Shown: piece after piece, positions 27,156 to 35,603 of the stretch
How positions within the stretch are numbered: position 1 is the stretch's first letter
Layout: every line of letters starts with the position of its first letter
Assembly (NCBI RefSeq): GCF_018403185.1
Contig: NZ_BOSE01000009.1
Coordinates: 183,570-247,569 of the forward strand
DNA length: 64,000 nt
Reading direction: 5' to 3'
Source of the DNA: Paenibacillus montaniterrae
Lineage (GTDB): Bacteria; Bacillota; Bacilli; Paenibacillales; Paenibacillaceae
Notes under the pieces: model-generated
What the model was told of the DNA's origin: nothing
The model's database searches: none
The model's input: the letters and a program-made list of their open reading frames with translations, nothing else
Position numbers and translations under genes: made by a program

Positions 27156-27956
27156 ATGCATCCTTTTCTTTCATCGTGCCATATCGTTCAATTAATCAAC
27201 CCATACGAGCAATGGAGTGATCCGCTCGTGCGCGAGTTGTTTGAAAAAACGACGACGCTCAAATTTGAAGGTTACGGAAGAAAATATGCAAAGGGGCCCA
27301 TACCTGTAGATGCGGTTAGTTGGTTTTGCGATCACTTGCTTGTATGCCAGGAGCGTGCAGGCGGCGAGCTGCAGCCGATTTTGGGCTTTCAACATGCGAC
27401 GATGAAGCGGTACCGCGAGCATTACCGGCCGTTTTCTCCATTGGCGATGTGCGAGAGCGACGACGATCACCGACATGTGACCGCGATGAAGGAGCTAGTT
27501 GCTCAATTTGACAGCAAGCCGCAGCTGCTTTCCTACACCGGCTGCTTCGCGGTTGCTCCCGAGCTTCGAACGGATAGGCAGTTGGTTGATGAGCTTGTTC
27601 ATTTTATGGTGGTCCTGCACTATTTCTTTCATCAGGAAGCGGAGAAGGGGCATGAAATCATTACTGGCCCGACGATTCGTTTTAGACTTGATACGCTCTT
27701 GAACGGCTATGGTTTTTTTCCGTTGGTGGAGTCGGAGGGCGAGCACGATAAAGCGGCTTTGCCGGTAGGTGCCTTTGCTGGAGAAGAAGTCAGAATGATG
27801 AGGTGTCGGGAGTTCAACCGGGATTTGGTCCAGCTTGCTGAGCGCTACATGCCAATGTGGGAAAATCGCAAGGTGCTTCGCAACGGGGCGAACGCGAGCC
27901 CTGAAAGTACGATGTCGCCATTCGCGGTCACTGCTGAATCTGATAGAGGAGCATGA
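27156..27956 (+). CDS. Unrecognised protein, possibly GNAT-like acyltransferase, between E1-beta and E2
   Basis: 266 residues, soluble, no signal peptide. I do not recognise the family. The segment GCFAVAPELRTDRQLVDEL followed about 50 residues later by RLDTLLNGYGFFPL resembles the strand 4/helix 3 acyl-CoA loop and the final strand of GNAT-fold N-acyltransferases; this is a weak structural guess. AGGGGG (27142-27147) precedes the ATG at 27156 by 8 bases. It is embedded between the E1-beta gene (94 bp before) and the E2 gene (6 bp after), so it belongs to the pathway. If it is an acyltransferase, the acyl-CoA made by the dedicated dehydrogenase would be its natural donor. Confidence 0.6.
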   Translation: MHPFLSSCHIVQLINPYEQWSDPLVRELFEKTTTLKFEGYGRKYAKGPIPVDAVSWFCDHLLVCQERAGGELQPILGFQHATMKRYREHYRPFSPLAMCESDDDHRHVTAMKELVAQFDSKPQLLSYTGCFAVAPELRTDRQLVDELVHFMVVLHYFFHQEAEKGHEIITGPTIRFRLDTLLNGYGFFPLVESEGEHDKAALPVGAFAGEEVRMMRCREFNRDLVQLAERYMPMWENRKVLRNGANASPESTMSPFAVTAESDRGA

Positions 27957-27962
27957 TAATGT

Positions 27963-29075
27963 ATGGCTGAATCCATTACAATGCCTCAGCTGGGTGAAAG
28001 TGTAACCGAGGGAACTATCATTCGCTGGCTCGTCCAAATCGGTGATAAGGTGAAGCAGTATGATCCGCTATGCGAAGTGACAACCGATAAGGTGACTGTA
28101 GAGGTTCCCTCGGTTACGAGCGGAGTTATAACCGAAATTGTTGTTTCTGAAGGAGATACCGTGCAGGTGGGAGCTGTTATTTGCCGCATAGAGACGGCAG
28201 AATTTTCACCGGCGGTATGGAAGCTGATTCAGGAGCATGGACTGGATTCGTCACAGCTGAAAGGGACTGGACGCTTCGGACGAATTACTCGAAACGACGT
28301 TATGGAATTTCTCGAGAAGCGGGGAGCGTTGGTCGAAGATATGGGCTCTCCCTCGGAGCAAGGAGAACTAGAGGAAAAAGTTCCTGTCACAGCTGTTCGC
28401 AAGGCAATTGCTAGAAGAATGTCTCAAAGCAAGCAAGAGATCCCTCACGCGTGGACGATGATCGAATGTGACGTGACGAGCTTGGTGCAATTTCGCAATG
28501 AGATCAAGGAGCAATTCCAAAGAACGGAAGGCGTCGCCTTAACCTATTTCCCGTTTTTTATGAAGGCCGTCACCGAAGCGTTGAAGGAATTTCCAATTCT
28601 TAATTCGCAATGGGCTGGCGAACATATTATCTTGAAAAAAGAAATTAACCTATCGTTTGCCGTGGCTGCTGATCGGGCGCTGTATACTCCCGTCATTCGA
28701 AATGCAGATCGAATGGATATAGCTGGTCTTGCCAGAACGGTGCATCAGTTAGCAAGGAAGGCCCGTGCAGGCAGCTTAACGATTGAGGATGTGAGCGGGG
28801 GGACCTTTACCGTTAACAATACAGGTTCCTTCGGCTCAGTTCTTTCGGCTCCGATCATCAATTACCCGCAAGCGGCCATGCTAACCTTCGAAGCGATCGT
28901 GAAGCGTCCAGCGTTGGTTGATGGCATGCTGGTTGAAATCGACAAGGTAAACATGTGTCTATCGATGGATCACCGTGTTTTGGATGGATGGGTTTGTGGT
29001 CAATTTTTGCAAAGGATCAGAAACAGGCTGGAAAGCTTCGGAACAGGGACCGACCTTTACAGCTATAGTGTTTAA
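27963..29075 (+). CDS. Dihydrolipoyl acyltransferase E2 with one lipoyl domain
   Basis: 370 residues. An N-terminal lipoyl domain carries the modified lysine K43 (EVTTDKVTVEVPS), a short peripheral-subunit-binding domain follows (residues ~80-113), and the C-terminal catalytic domain ends with the HxxxDG motif (SMDHRVLDGW). It transfers the acyl group from lipoate to CoA. Last gene of the operon, 6 bp after the unrecognised gene and followed by a strong terminator. One lipoyl domain and ~370 residues is short compared with typical Bacillus pdh/bkd E2 proteins (around 420 or more). Confidence 0.93.
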   Translation: MAESITMPQLGESVTEGTIIRWLVQIGDKVKQYDPLCEVTTDKVTVEVPSVTSGVITEIVVSEGDTVQVGAVICRIETAEFSPAVWKLIQEHGLDSSQLKGTGRFGRITRNDVMEFLEKRGALVEDMGSPSEQGELEEKVPVTAVRKAIARRMSQSKQEIPHAWTMIECDVTSLVQFRNEIKEQFQRTEGVALTYFPFFMKAVTEALKEFPILNSQWAGEHIILKKEINLSFAVAADRALYTPVIRNADRMDIAGLARTVHQLARKARAGSLTIEDVSGGTFTVNNTGSFGSVLSAPIINYPQAAMLTFEAIVKRPALVDGMLVEIDKVNMCLSMDHRVLDGWVCGQFLQRIRNRLESFGTGTDLYSYSV

Positions 29076-29080
29076 AAGCG

Positions 29081-29110
29081 CAAAGAGGGGTGGATAACCC
29101 CTCTTTGTTT
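29081..29110 (+). terminator. Intrinsic terminator after the E2 gene
   Basis: CAAAGAGGGG (29081-29090) pairs perfectly with CCCCTCTTTG (29098-29107) across 7 bases, then TTT. It may also serve the converging gene on the other strand. Confidence 0.85.
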
Positions 29111-29131
29111 GTAGTACAGTATCCTAGTCCT

Positions 29132-29190
29132 TACAGTGTACTTAGATACAGTGTACTTGGATACAGTGTACTTGGATACGTGCTCTTGGA
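29132..29190. repeat. Short tandem repeat, 15-bp unit
   Basis: TACAGTGTACTTAGA (29132-29146) is followed by two identical units TACAGTGTACTTGGA (29147-29161 and 29162-29176) and a degenerate fourth (29177-29190). The unit contains the near-palindrome TACAGTGTA. It lies between two converging genes. Function unknown. Confidence 0.85.
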
Positions 29191-29216
29191 GGCCACTGAC
29201 TATGCCGATGCTGCGG

Positions 29217-30131
29217 CTATTGTACGTTCATATTGGCCTGGATAACGTCGACCCAATTGGAATTATCCATCATCTCGGGAGAACTCCCGTAGAATGCTTT
29301 CATCGCCTCCTGATCATCAAGCAGCTGATATCTCATCCAAGCTGTCAGGTACCCTCTATGATTGCCTCCATTGCCTTCGATTGCCGTATGAGCCGCCCCT
29401 TTTGCCATCCCCATCATAACAGGAGTGCCTGTTTTGGTCGTATAGAAGGCTAATTGATTCGCAGAAAGCGGTGAGATGAGAAAATCTCGTGTACCGCCCA
29501 TAATAAGGAAAGGCACGGTAATACGTGCTGTATCATATACATCTTCAGGATCACAATACTTCAAATCCGGGAGAGCGATGGAAACAACCGTCTTTATTAA
29601 CGATCCCTTTGTATAGTTGGTATGAGCATTAATGACTCCAGTCGACCCTTGGGAATGTCCGGCTACACCAATATTTTCTGTATTTATTTTTTGATAAAAC
29701 AAGCTGCTTGCCCGTTCGTTTTCATTGATTAAATACTCAATAGCCTCCACAATTTCTTTACCTGTTCCTGTTGTTTTGCTATAGGAATCTATTACAATGA
29801 AGCCCCAGCTGGCAAGATGAGTCAAGAGTTCATCATAACGATCTGGCGTGGCGTCTGTTCCATTTCCCCAGGAAATAACAGGATAGGACTCACCTTTCTG
29901 AAATGCAGGGTAGTATATTCTGAATAAAGCCGCGTCTAACGTATTTTTTACCTCTTCTACCTTTACCTGATAGCTGCCTTGCTCTGCATAACGCTGCTCG
30001 ATGCTGCCTTCAGCAGGCTCTGGCACATTGGAATGAAGAATGATTTGTATGAAAATGGAAACCGCAGCTGCAACGATCAAAACTACAGCTGACAACGATA
30101 AAATCCACTTTCGTTTTTTCAAAACCGGCAT
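29217..30131 (-). CDS. Membrane-anchored alpha/beta hydrolase (lipase/chlorophyllase-like)
   Basis: About 304 residues. The frame is open far upstream, but GAGG lies 8 bases before the ATG at 30131 (MPVLKKRKWILS), which also starts with a typical signal anchor (SLSAVVLIVAAAVSIFI). The nucleophile elbow is GVAGHSQGST, the catalytic Asp is likely in MGGTRDFLISP, and a His follows (GAAHTAIEGNGGNH). The fold matches alpha/beta hydrolases of the PET-hydrolase/chlorophyllase type, acting outside the membrane on an unknown ester. It lies 34 bp downstream of the DUF1877 gene on the same strand and is probably co-transcribed with it. Confidence 0.82.
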   Translation of the reverse strand: MPVLKKRKWILSLSAVVLIVAAAVSIFIQIILHSNVPEPAEGSIEQRYAEQGSYQVKVEEVKNTLDAALFRIYYPAFQKGESYPVISWGNGTDATPDRYDELLTHLASWGFIVIDSYSKTTGTGKEIVEAIEYLINENERASSLFYQKINTENIGVAGHSQGSTGVINAHTNYTKGSLIKTVVSIALPDLKYCDPEDVYDTARITVPFLIMGGTRDFLISPLSANQLAFYTTKTGTPVMMGMAKGAAHTAIEGNGGNHRGYLTAWMRYQLLDDQEAMKAFYGSSPEMMDNSNWVDVIQANMNVQ

Positions 30132-30165
30132 ATACATGACCTCAATAATAGAATAGTCTTTAGAA

Positions 30166-30654
30166 TCAAAAAATATAGAAGATAAGCCCTTTGCCCGCAG
30201 CTGAAGTTTCACTATAGAAACGCCGGATTTCGTTAAAATGCTGTAGAATGAAGGCAAAGAACTCTTCTCCATCCTCATCCGAAACAGCTCCTGGTTCGAG
30301 AGGATATACCTCGTTCTGAACCATAGTTGGGAAATCATACCACAAACGAAGCTGTGCTTCATCCAGCTTGGATATGGCTTGAAGCGCTTCTGTAACCTGC
30401 TGAGCGCGCAAGAAGAACGCTCCGAATGAGCCAAAATCAATACCCCAGTCTGATGTCAGTGGAACAACATAGCCAAGTGGAGGCTCTCCATCGGAAATAG
30501 CTCCACAAAGTAAGAAGTGAATCGCCTCCCAGGACCTATCAATATCCAGTCCGGGATAATCATCTACTTTTAAATTGTTTAACGCAATATCGCCAGCAGC
30601 GATTTGCTGCACCATTTTGTCATCAATAGCAAAGTAATATCCGTACATCCCCAT
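30166..30654 (-). CDS. DUF1877 (YfbM-like) protein
   Basis: 162 residues beginning MGMYGYYFAIDDKMV and continuing with RSWEAIHFLLCG and PLGYVV, all characteristic of the DUF1877/YfbM family. The function of this family is unknown; members are small cytoplasmic proteins scattered in many bacteria. No catalytic motif is evident. It is followed on the same strand by the hydrolase at 29217-30131. Confidence 0.85.
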   Translation of the reverse strand: MGMYGYYFAIDDKMVQQIAAGDIALNNLKVDDYPGLDIDRSWEAIHFLLCGAISDGEPPLGYVVPLTSDWGIDFGSFGAFFLRAQQVTEALQAISKLDEAQLRLWYDFPTMVQNEVYPLEPGAVSDEDGEEFFAFILQHFNEIRRFYSETSAAGKGLIFYIF

Positions 30655-30832
30655 ATTCCGGACCTTCTTTCCATTTTTAGTAGTGATTAGACTGCACTCT
30701 CCAAATGTAACATCATGGAACTGTGGATTTCAAGGCTGAATGTACAAACGCTGCGGGATTGGAGTTCCACCATATGGTATAATGATGCAAATGAGAAAAG
30801 AACGATTTCATATATAATGAAAGGAACATATA

Positions 30833-31657
30833 ATGGCACATCAAATCGGCGTTTCAGGAAGCACTATAATGTCAGACCCTGAATTGTTTCAAGACTTATT
30901 TTGGGAAGGGATTCATCATGTAGAAATTGGGGAGTTCCCTGATGAAGCTGCATTTCAACATTTTCTTGAAATAAATAAGGACAAGCAAGTCTCCTACGGT
31001 GTACATTCGCCTTTATTTCGTAGTGGGAGTAAATACGATTTACTTCAAAAGGTGCAAATAGAGCCTGCTGCCGCCTGGGAACAACTTGAGCTTGAAGCGG
31101 AAAGATTGTCGGCTTTAGGTGCTGCATATATTCTGGTTCATTTTCCATACTTCAAAAAAGAAGCAGAAGAAAACGTGACTGAAATCATTGAGGATGGATT
31201 AAAAAAATTAAGCCGCTTACAAGACAAATACAAAATCCCTTTTATCTGTGAACCAAAGCTGGGATTGGAGCGTTCTCCTGTCGGCATACAATATTTGCAT
31301 GATTTCCCGATTGAAATTTGGAATAAATATGGATTAAAGCTTTGCATCGATATTGGTGATTACTTAATCGCAACAGGAGATGACATTCTTGCCTATTTAG
31401 ATAAATGGAGAGCACATATTAAAGCTGTTCACCTGCATAATGTTTTGTACGAAGGTGATAAGTACATCTGGATTCCGGTTCATCCGTCCCATGAATTTGG
31501 GGATTTTTATAAAGTGGAGCATATTATTCGTTTTCTTGCTCAATGTGAGGATGTAATGTTTATATTCGAACATACTCCGCATAGTAATCCAAGTAAACAA
31601 TTGGTAGAAGAAGGTTATCGCTGGATTAGAGAGATAATTGAGTTAAAATCCTGCTAA
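30833..31657 (+). CDS. Sugar-phosphate isomerase/epimerase-like TIM barrel (AP endonuclease 2 family)
   Basis: 274 residues with the xylose-isomerase-like barrel pattern: YGVHSPLF, YILVHFPYF, FICEPKLG, LCIDIGDYLIAT, IKAVHLHNVL and FIFEHTP. The conserved Glu, Asp, His and Glu metal ligands of this fold are present in those strands. Substrate unknown. AAAGGAAC precedes the ATG. It is followed 28 bp later by an SF0329-type gene, likely one transcript ending at the terminator at 32295-32320. Confidence 0.82.
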   Translation: MAHQIGVSGSTIMSDPELFQDLFWEGIHHVEIGEFPDEAAFQHFLEINKDKQVSYGVHSPLFRSGSKYDLLQKVQIEPAAAWEQLELEAERLSALGAAYILVHFPYFKKEAEENVTEIIEDGLKKLSRLQDKYKIPFICEPKLGLERSPVGIQYLHDFPIEIWNKYGLKLCIDIGDYLIATGDDILAYLDKWRAHIKAVHLHNVLYEGDKYIWIPVHPSHEFGDFYKVEHIIRFLAQCEDVMFIFEHTPHSNPSKQLVEEGYRWIREIIELKSC

Positions 31658-31685
31658 AGGATCATTTCGAACATAGGAGGAACAC

Positions 31686-32255
31686 ATGTCCTGGAGTAAA
31701 TTGAAGCAGCAGCTTGAAAGTTTTCTCTGTCCTGCATTAGAGGGAAGGGTCGAATATCGTGCAACCGGTTATCGTTATTTGCCTGATAAAGCAGGGCTTT
31801 GTTATATTGCGGTAGATAAAAAGAACGTACTAAATATGAGAGATGCAACTACTTTGATCAAATGGTATCAGACGGAGCTGGAAATTAAAAATGATCCGGC
31901 AATCGAAATTCCTATCAGCAGTGAAGAAATTGAAGCGATCAGAAAAGAGGGCAAGGGAGCCATCCCAGAGGAACGTCTAAAAATAATTGTCAGAGGTAGA
32001 AAAATATCAGAACATGCAAAAGAGATTTTCTTAGCACAGTCATCATTAAGTAAATCAAACTTTACTGTCGCAGCTAATAAGTTTTTATCCATTCCAATAG
32101 AAGAGAGCATAGAGAGCAGCGATATTTTATTGAATATTCTAGCATTAATGGACAGGCGAGTTGGGAAGAAACGAATTTTAAACATGTCCGAGAAAGTAAA
32201 GCTAAAGCATCCAAGCGTGCAGTATTTTTATGAACTGCGGCGCAGTACATTGTAA
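31686..32255 (+). CDS. Conserved protein of unknown function (SF0329-like)
   Basis: 189 residues starting MSWSKLKQQLESFLCPALEG, which resembles the small family named SF0329 in public annotation (recognised from the N-terminus, moderate certainty). The YRYLPDKAGLCYIAVDKKNV segment is also typical. No catalytic residues, membrane segments or signal peptide are visible. An AGGAGG site precedes the ATG. It follows the isomerase-like gene in the same direction. Confidence 0.7.
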   Translation: MSWSKLKQQLESFLCPALEGRVEYRATGYRYLPDKAGLCYIAVDKKNVLNMRDATTLIKWYQTELEIKNDPAIEIPISSEEIEAIRKEGKGAIPEERLKIIVRGRKISEHAKEIFLAQSSLSKSNFTVAANKFLSIPIEESIESSDILLNILALMDRRVGKKRILNMSEKVKLKHPSVQYFYELRRSTL

Positions 32256-32294
32256 CAAGAAGAAGATTATGTTCAAGGTATAGGTAGGCTCGGT

Positions 32295-32320
32295 GACGGC
32301 TAATTAAGCCGTCTTTTTTT
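32295..32320 (+). terminator. Intrinsic terminator
   Basis: GACGGCT (32295-32301) pairs with AGCCGTC (32307-32313) and is followed by seven T residues. Confidence 0.9.
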
Positions 32321-32433
32321 ATGACGTAAACCATTATAGAATTTAATATAGTCATATAAAAATTATTTTTTGTAATATATATATGACAAAATGAGTGTTT
32401 TATGTTACTCTATCTTATAGAGAGGTGGTAGGT

Positions 32434-32649
32434 ATGGGTAAAAACTTGCGGATAAAAGCAGCACGAGCTGCAAAGGACATGTCCCAAAAAGACCTTGCGG
32501 AGGCTGTCGGAGTAGCTCGTCAAACAATGAATGCGATTGAAAAGGGCGATTACAATCCGTCAATAAAGCTTTGTATTGCAATCTGCAAAGCGCTTGGAAA
32601 AACGTTGGATGAACTATTTTGGGAGGAAGATGAAAATGAAGAACAATAA
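32434..32649 (+). CDS. XRE-family helix-turn-helix regulator
   Basis: 71 residues forming one HTH_3 domain: LRIKAARAAKDMSQKDLAEAVG, VARQTMNAIEKGDYNPSIKLCIAICKALGKTLDELF. It matches the short Cro/YgzD-type regulators usually paired with small membrane proteins. The ATG at 32434 follows AGAGGTGG; the upstream in-frame ATG at 32395 lacks a binding site. It overlaps the DUF6773-like gene by 14 bp, and the pair is a common arrangement in Bacillota. Confidence 0.9.
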   Translation: MGKNLRIKAARAAKDMSQKDLAEAVGVARQTMNAIEKGDYNPSIKLCIAICKALGKTLDELFWEEDENEEQ

Positions 32650-33091
32650 AAACAGTCTAGACGAAATGCAAAGAGAAAAGCGCAACAGTATTGGCAATCA
32701 AATGTTCATGCTAATGTTTTATGCGCTTTTAATCGACATAGGGCTTTACGGATACGGAGTGCGCTGGCTGAGTTATCCAACTAACGTTATGGTGATCATT
32801 ATAGTCTGTATGAGTATCTACCTTGTCAGGATAATCGCAGTTAATGCGTACCTCCCACCAAAAGCTCAAAATAGAAGAAACGGTGTGATTTTAATGATTA
32901 CGATTGTGTTTTCTATTGTGCTTGCAATAACGGGAATACTTTTATTAGGCGAATCGCCTGCGGAAACTGTAGCAACCACCAAAGACAATTCCGCGATCAT
33001 TCTTGCAATTGTATCTGTTGTCGGTTTGCTTATGGCTTTAATCGTGATGGTCATAACGAAAGTAAACAACAAAGATGAAAAAGAAGATTGA
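32636..33091 (+). CDS. Four-helix membrane protein (DUF6773-like)
   Basis: About 151 residues with four predicted membrane helices (MFMLMFYALLIDIGLYGYG, VMVIIIVCMSIYLVRIIAV, GVILMITIVFSIVLAITGILLL, IILAIVSVVGLLMALIVMVI). The charged N-terminus KNNKNSLDEMQREKRN is typical of DUF6773-type proteins found beside XRE regulators. GGGAGG (32621-32626) is 9 bases before the ATG at 32636. Role unknown; it may sense or modulate the regulator. Confidence 0.75.
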   Translation: MKNNKNSLDEMQREKRNSIGNQMFMLMFYALLIDIGLYGYGVRWLSYPTNVMVIIIVCMSIYLVRIIAVNAYLPPKAQNRRNGVILMITIVFSIVLAITGILLLGESPAETVATTKDNSAIILAIVSVVGLLMALIVMVITKVNNKDEKED

Positions 33092-33095
33092 ACTG

Positions 33096-34076
33096 TTACA
33101 ATAATAGCCCCATCGCTGCGCGTTCTTTGTCGGCAATCTCGAGCAAAAGCTGTGAAGCTTGATCGAGCTCTTTGAAGTCGCCTGTTCTGCCTGCTCGGTC
33201 AATCGAAGCTGAGACATTGACCCACAATGAGGCTATTTCTACAAACAGGCGGTGAGCCTGTATGATCTTCGGATCGTCCAACTGTTCAGCGCATTCCTGC
33301 AAATAGTCTCTATACAGGTTGCGAAACAAAGCACCGCCGGTTCCAGCTCGTTCCATGAGCAGCGCAGTGAGACATAAGTCATGTTCGATATTGCTGCTGC
33401 GGGAAGGCCACTTCTTCATTTCAGCGCTCATTTTCAGAATACCTTTATAGCCAACATTACGAATCGGCGGGTTCAAATAATCGTGCGCATTTTTAGTCAA
33501 TGATTCACGGATAGCCGGAATGATCGGCGGTAATTCGCTGATTGGCGTTAGTATAATCGAGCGATTCCTGGAGCTCATAGGTCCTTTAGCGTTTCTGGCT
33601 GCGGCCAGGCTTGTCAACCGTGTTTTCAGTTGACCCCCCTGCTGCTTAGTGTCGGCCATATAAGCATATTCATCGCTGAAGCCGTAAATGACCGCGTAGT
33701 GAGCAGCAAAATGCACGTTGCTCGTAAAATAGTCCAAGTAATAGGAATCTAATTTCAGTCCGACTGGAACCCCCTGTTCGATGGAATTTCGCACGTTTTG
33801 CCAAGCCTTGTCGATAGACGAGGTTTCTTGGATTTTAAAGGGCAGTTGGAGTCGTTCAGCGAGGTTGGCGGTTAATGTATCAGGCTTTATTCTTCCACCG
33901 ATAAAAGGAAAGTCCATATTCTTTGAGTCCCAATAAATGAATCCAAGCCCTTGTCCAAGTCCAAATAGCATCGATTCAGACAATTGAATTCCCGCATGCT
34001 GCAGCAGGTTGCCTATCGTGGTTGTCTCGCAGTGCTCGCCTTGATAAGGAATAAAGCCTTCAATTATTGCTTCCAA
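33096..34076 (-). CDS. BtrH-like protein (BtrH N-terminal domain plus DUF4872)
   Basis: 326 residues. The N-terminal half has the papain-like arrangement of BtrH proteins: Cys16 in GEHCETTTIGNLL, His in NVHFAAHYAVIYGF and Asp in AYMADTKQQGG. The C-terminal half (LSSLAAAR-like region onward) matches the DUF4872 part. BtrH of butirosin synthesis moves an acyl group from a carrier protein to an aminoglycoside amine; here no carrier protein or aminoglycoside genes are near, so the role is unknown. Its start overlaps the end of the PadR gene upstream by 13 bp, so both form one operon. Confidence 0.82.
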   Translation of the reverse strand: MEAIIEGFIPYQGEHCETTTIGNLLQHAGIQLSESMLFGLGQGLGFIYWDSKNMDFPFIGGRIKPDTLTANLAERLQLPFKIQETSSIDKAWQNVRNSIEQGVPVGLKLDSYYLDYFTSNVHFAAHYAVIYGFSDEYAYMADTKQQGGQLKTRLTSLAAARNAKGPMSSRNRSIILTPISELPPIIPAIRESLTKNAHDYLNPPIRNVGYKGILKMSAEMKKWPSRSSNIEHDLCLTALLMERAGTGGALFRNLYRDYLQECAEQLDDPKIIQAHRLFVEIASLWVNVSASIDRAGRTGDFKELDQASQLLLEIADKERAAMGLLL

Positions 34077-34630
34077 ATTTCGCTCTCCTCCAATAATTCG
34101 TTGATTAGACGTGCTACAAATGCTTGTTCACTCTCAATTAAGCTTAACGGATGCAAAAACAGCGCTCTTACATGCAGTGGCAAATGAGCACTGCCTTGTG
34201 CTTCGTATTTCTGTCTGACTTTAACCGAGGCTTGCTCAAGGAAATCGAGTCTTGTCCGCAAAGCCGAGATGGCTTCATCTTTCCCAATATGAGCCATGGC
34301 AGCCAAGCCGAGATCGAAGCGGCTGTCGCGTTCCCGGGTAGCGGACAGACTGCTGATCGTTTCCGCTTTTAACTTGGCCAGACCAGCATCCGTAAGAGAA
34401 AAACAGACCGGTAAGGGACCCTTGCCAGATTTTCTATGGGGTTCCTCGGAGACGATCCATCCCTTATCACCCAATTTCTTCAGTCCGGCATAGATTGAGG
34501 TCGTACCAATATTTGTCCACTCTCTATAGCCCCGTTGATCGACTAATTTCTTAATATCATACCCGGAAGCCTGACCACATTCCGCAATCAATTGCAGAAG
34601 CATAAATTCAACATTCGAAATGATGCCCAT
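34064..34630 (-). CDS. PadR-family transcriptional regulator
   Basis: 188 residues. The N-terminal winged helix is typical (FMLLQLIAECGQASGYDIKKLV, TSIYAGLKKLGDKGWIVSEE, GPLPVCFSLTDAGLAKL), followed by a C-terminal coiled-coil dimerisation region. An AAAGGAGAGC site precedes the ATG at 34630. It is the first gene of a two-gene operon with the BtrH-like protein and probably represses it in response to an unknown small molecule. Confidence 0.9.
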   Translation of the reverse strand: MGIISNVEFMLLQLIAECGQASGYDIKKLVDQRGYREWTNIGTTSIYAGLKKLGDKGWIVSEEPHRKSGKGPLPVCFSLTDAGLAKLKAETISSLSATRERDSRFDLGLAAMAHIGKDEAISALRTRLDFLEQASVKVRQKYEAQGSAHLPLHVRALFLHPLSLIESEQAFVARLINELLEESEIWKQ

Positions 34631-34877
34631 TGAGCTCTCCTTTGTCTATATATTTCATACATGTAATATACCACTAGTGAAATAAAAGGGCAATTAGTAT
34701 CAAAAAAACGCTTCTAAGGTAATTTCAGAGAAAGATATTAAGTCGCTTTGCTGTGATATAATCAAAGCAAATGATAGAAGGATTATTTTAAGTATTGAGT
34801 TTCGCTAAGTTCGAGCTATTTCGGGTTATAATGTTGTGTTAAATTAGGCGGGTGGCTTGAGGAGGAATAGGAAGCAG

Positions 34878-35603
34878 ATGTACCGGATCTTTATTGTAGA
34901 GGACGACCGCAAAATTAGCGCGGTCTTAAAGCGGAATATGGAAAAGTACGGATTTGACGCGTTATGTGTGACAGAATTCCGCGACATTATGCCGGAGCTG
35001 ACAGATTATGAGCCGCATTTGATCCTGCTCGATATTAATTTGCCATACTTTGATGGATATTACTGGTGTAGACAAATTCGCAAGTCCTCCAATATGCCGA
35101 TCATTTTCATATCCGCTCGGGAAGGCGAAATGGATCAAGTGATGGCGATTGAAAACGGCGGCGACGATTATATTACGAAGCCTATTCATTTGGATCTTTT
35201 AATAGCAAAGGTGAAGGGCATGCTGAGACGCGTTTATGGGGATTATTCAAGCTCAGCAGGCCTTGCTCCATCGCCCGACAGCGAATTGAACATTCAAGGC
35301 TTGAGACTGAATGTAAGCCGCAATGAGCTGATTTGGCAAAATCGCAAAGCTCAGCTCTCGAAGAATGAACAGCTGCTGGCCGAGTGCTTTATGCAGCAGT
35401 ACGGCAAGACGATTGCGCGCGATCAGCTTCTCGGCACCTTATGGGACAATGCACAGTTTGTGGATGACAATACGCTGACAGTCAATGTAGCGAGATTGCG
35501 GAAAAAGCTTGAGGAGCTGGGGCTGCCAAATGCGATTGCCACAGTACGCGGCATGGGCTATAAGCTGATTATTGATGCAAATGAAGGGGAGATAAGCCAA
35601 TGA
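34878..35603 (+). CDS. BceR-type response regulator
   Basis: About 241 residues of the OmpR family: receiver domain (IFIVEDDRKI, phospho-Asp in LILLDINLPYFDGY, Lys in YITKPIHLD) and winged helix with SKNEQLLAECFMQQYGKTIAR and VNVARLRKKLEELGL. The open frame begins at a TTG inside the binding site; the ATG at 34878 is the better start. It overlaps the kinase by 4 bp. Context (intramembrane-type kinase, BceA-like ATPase, FtsX permease) assigns it to the Bce family of antimicrobial-peptide detoxification systems. Its likely operator is the palindrome at 36702-36719. Confidence 0.9.
   Translation: MYRIFIVEDDRKISAVLKRNMEKYGFDALCVTEFRDIMPELTDYEPHLILLDINLPYFDGYYWCRQIRKSSNMPIIFISAREGEMDQVMAIENGGDDYITKPIHLDLLIAKVKGMLRRVYGDYSSSAGLAPSPDSELNIQGLRLNVSRNELIWQNRKAQLSKNEQLLAECFMQQYGKTIARDQLLGTLWDNAQFVDDNTLTVNVARLRKKLEELGLPNAIATVRGMGYKLIIDANEGEISQ

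Noticed and set aside
25046..29075. Ordinary branched-chain (bkd) or pyruvate dehydrogenase operon
   Set aside because: No E3, phosphotransbutyrylase, butyrate kinase or leucine dehydrogenase gene is present, and P450 and methyltransferase genes are in the same unit.
29136..29453. A 105-codon frame beginning with repeated YLDTV units
   Set aside because: The repeats come from the 15-bp DNA repeat, and the rest is antisense to the lipase-like gene; there is no ribosome binding site.
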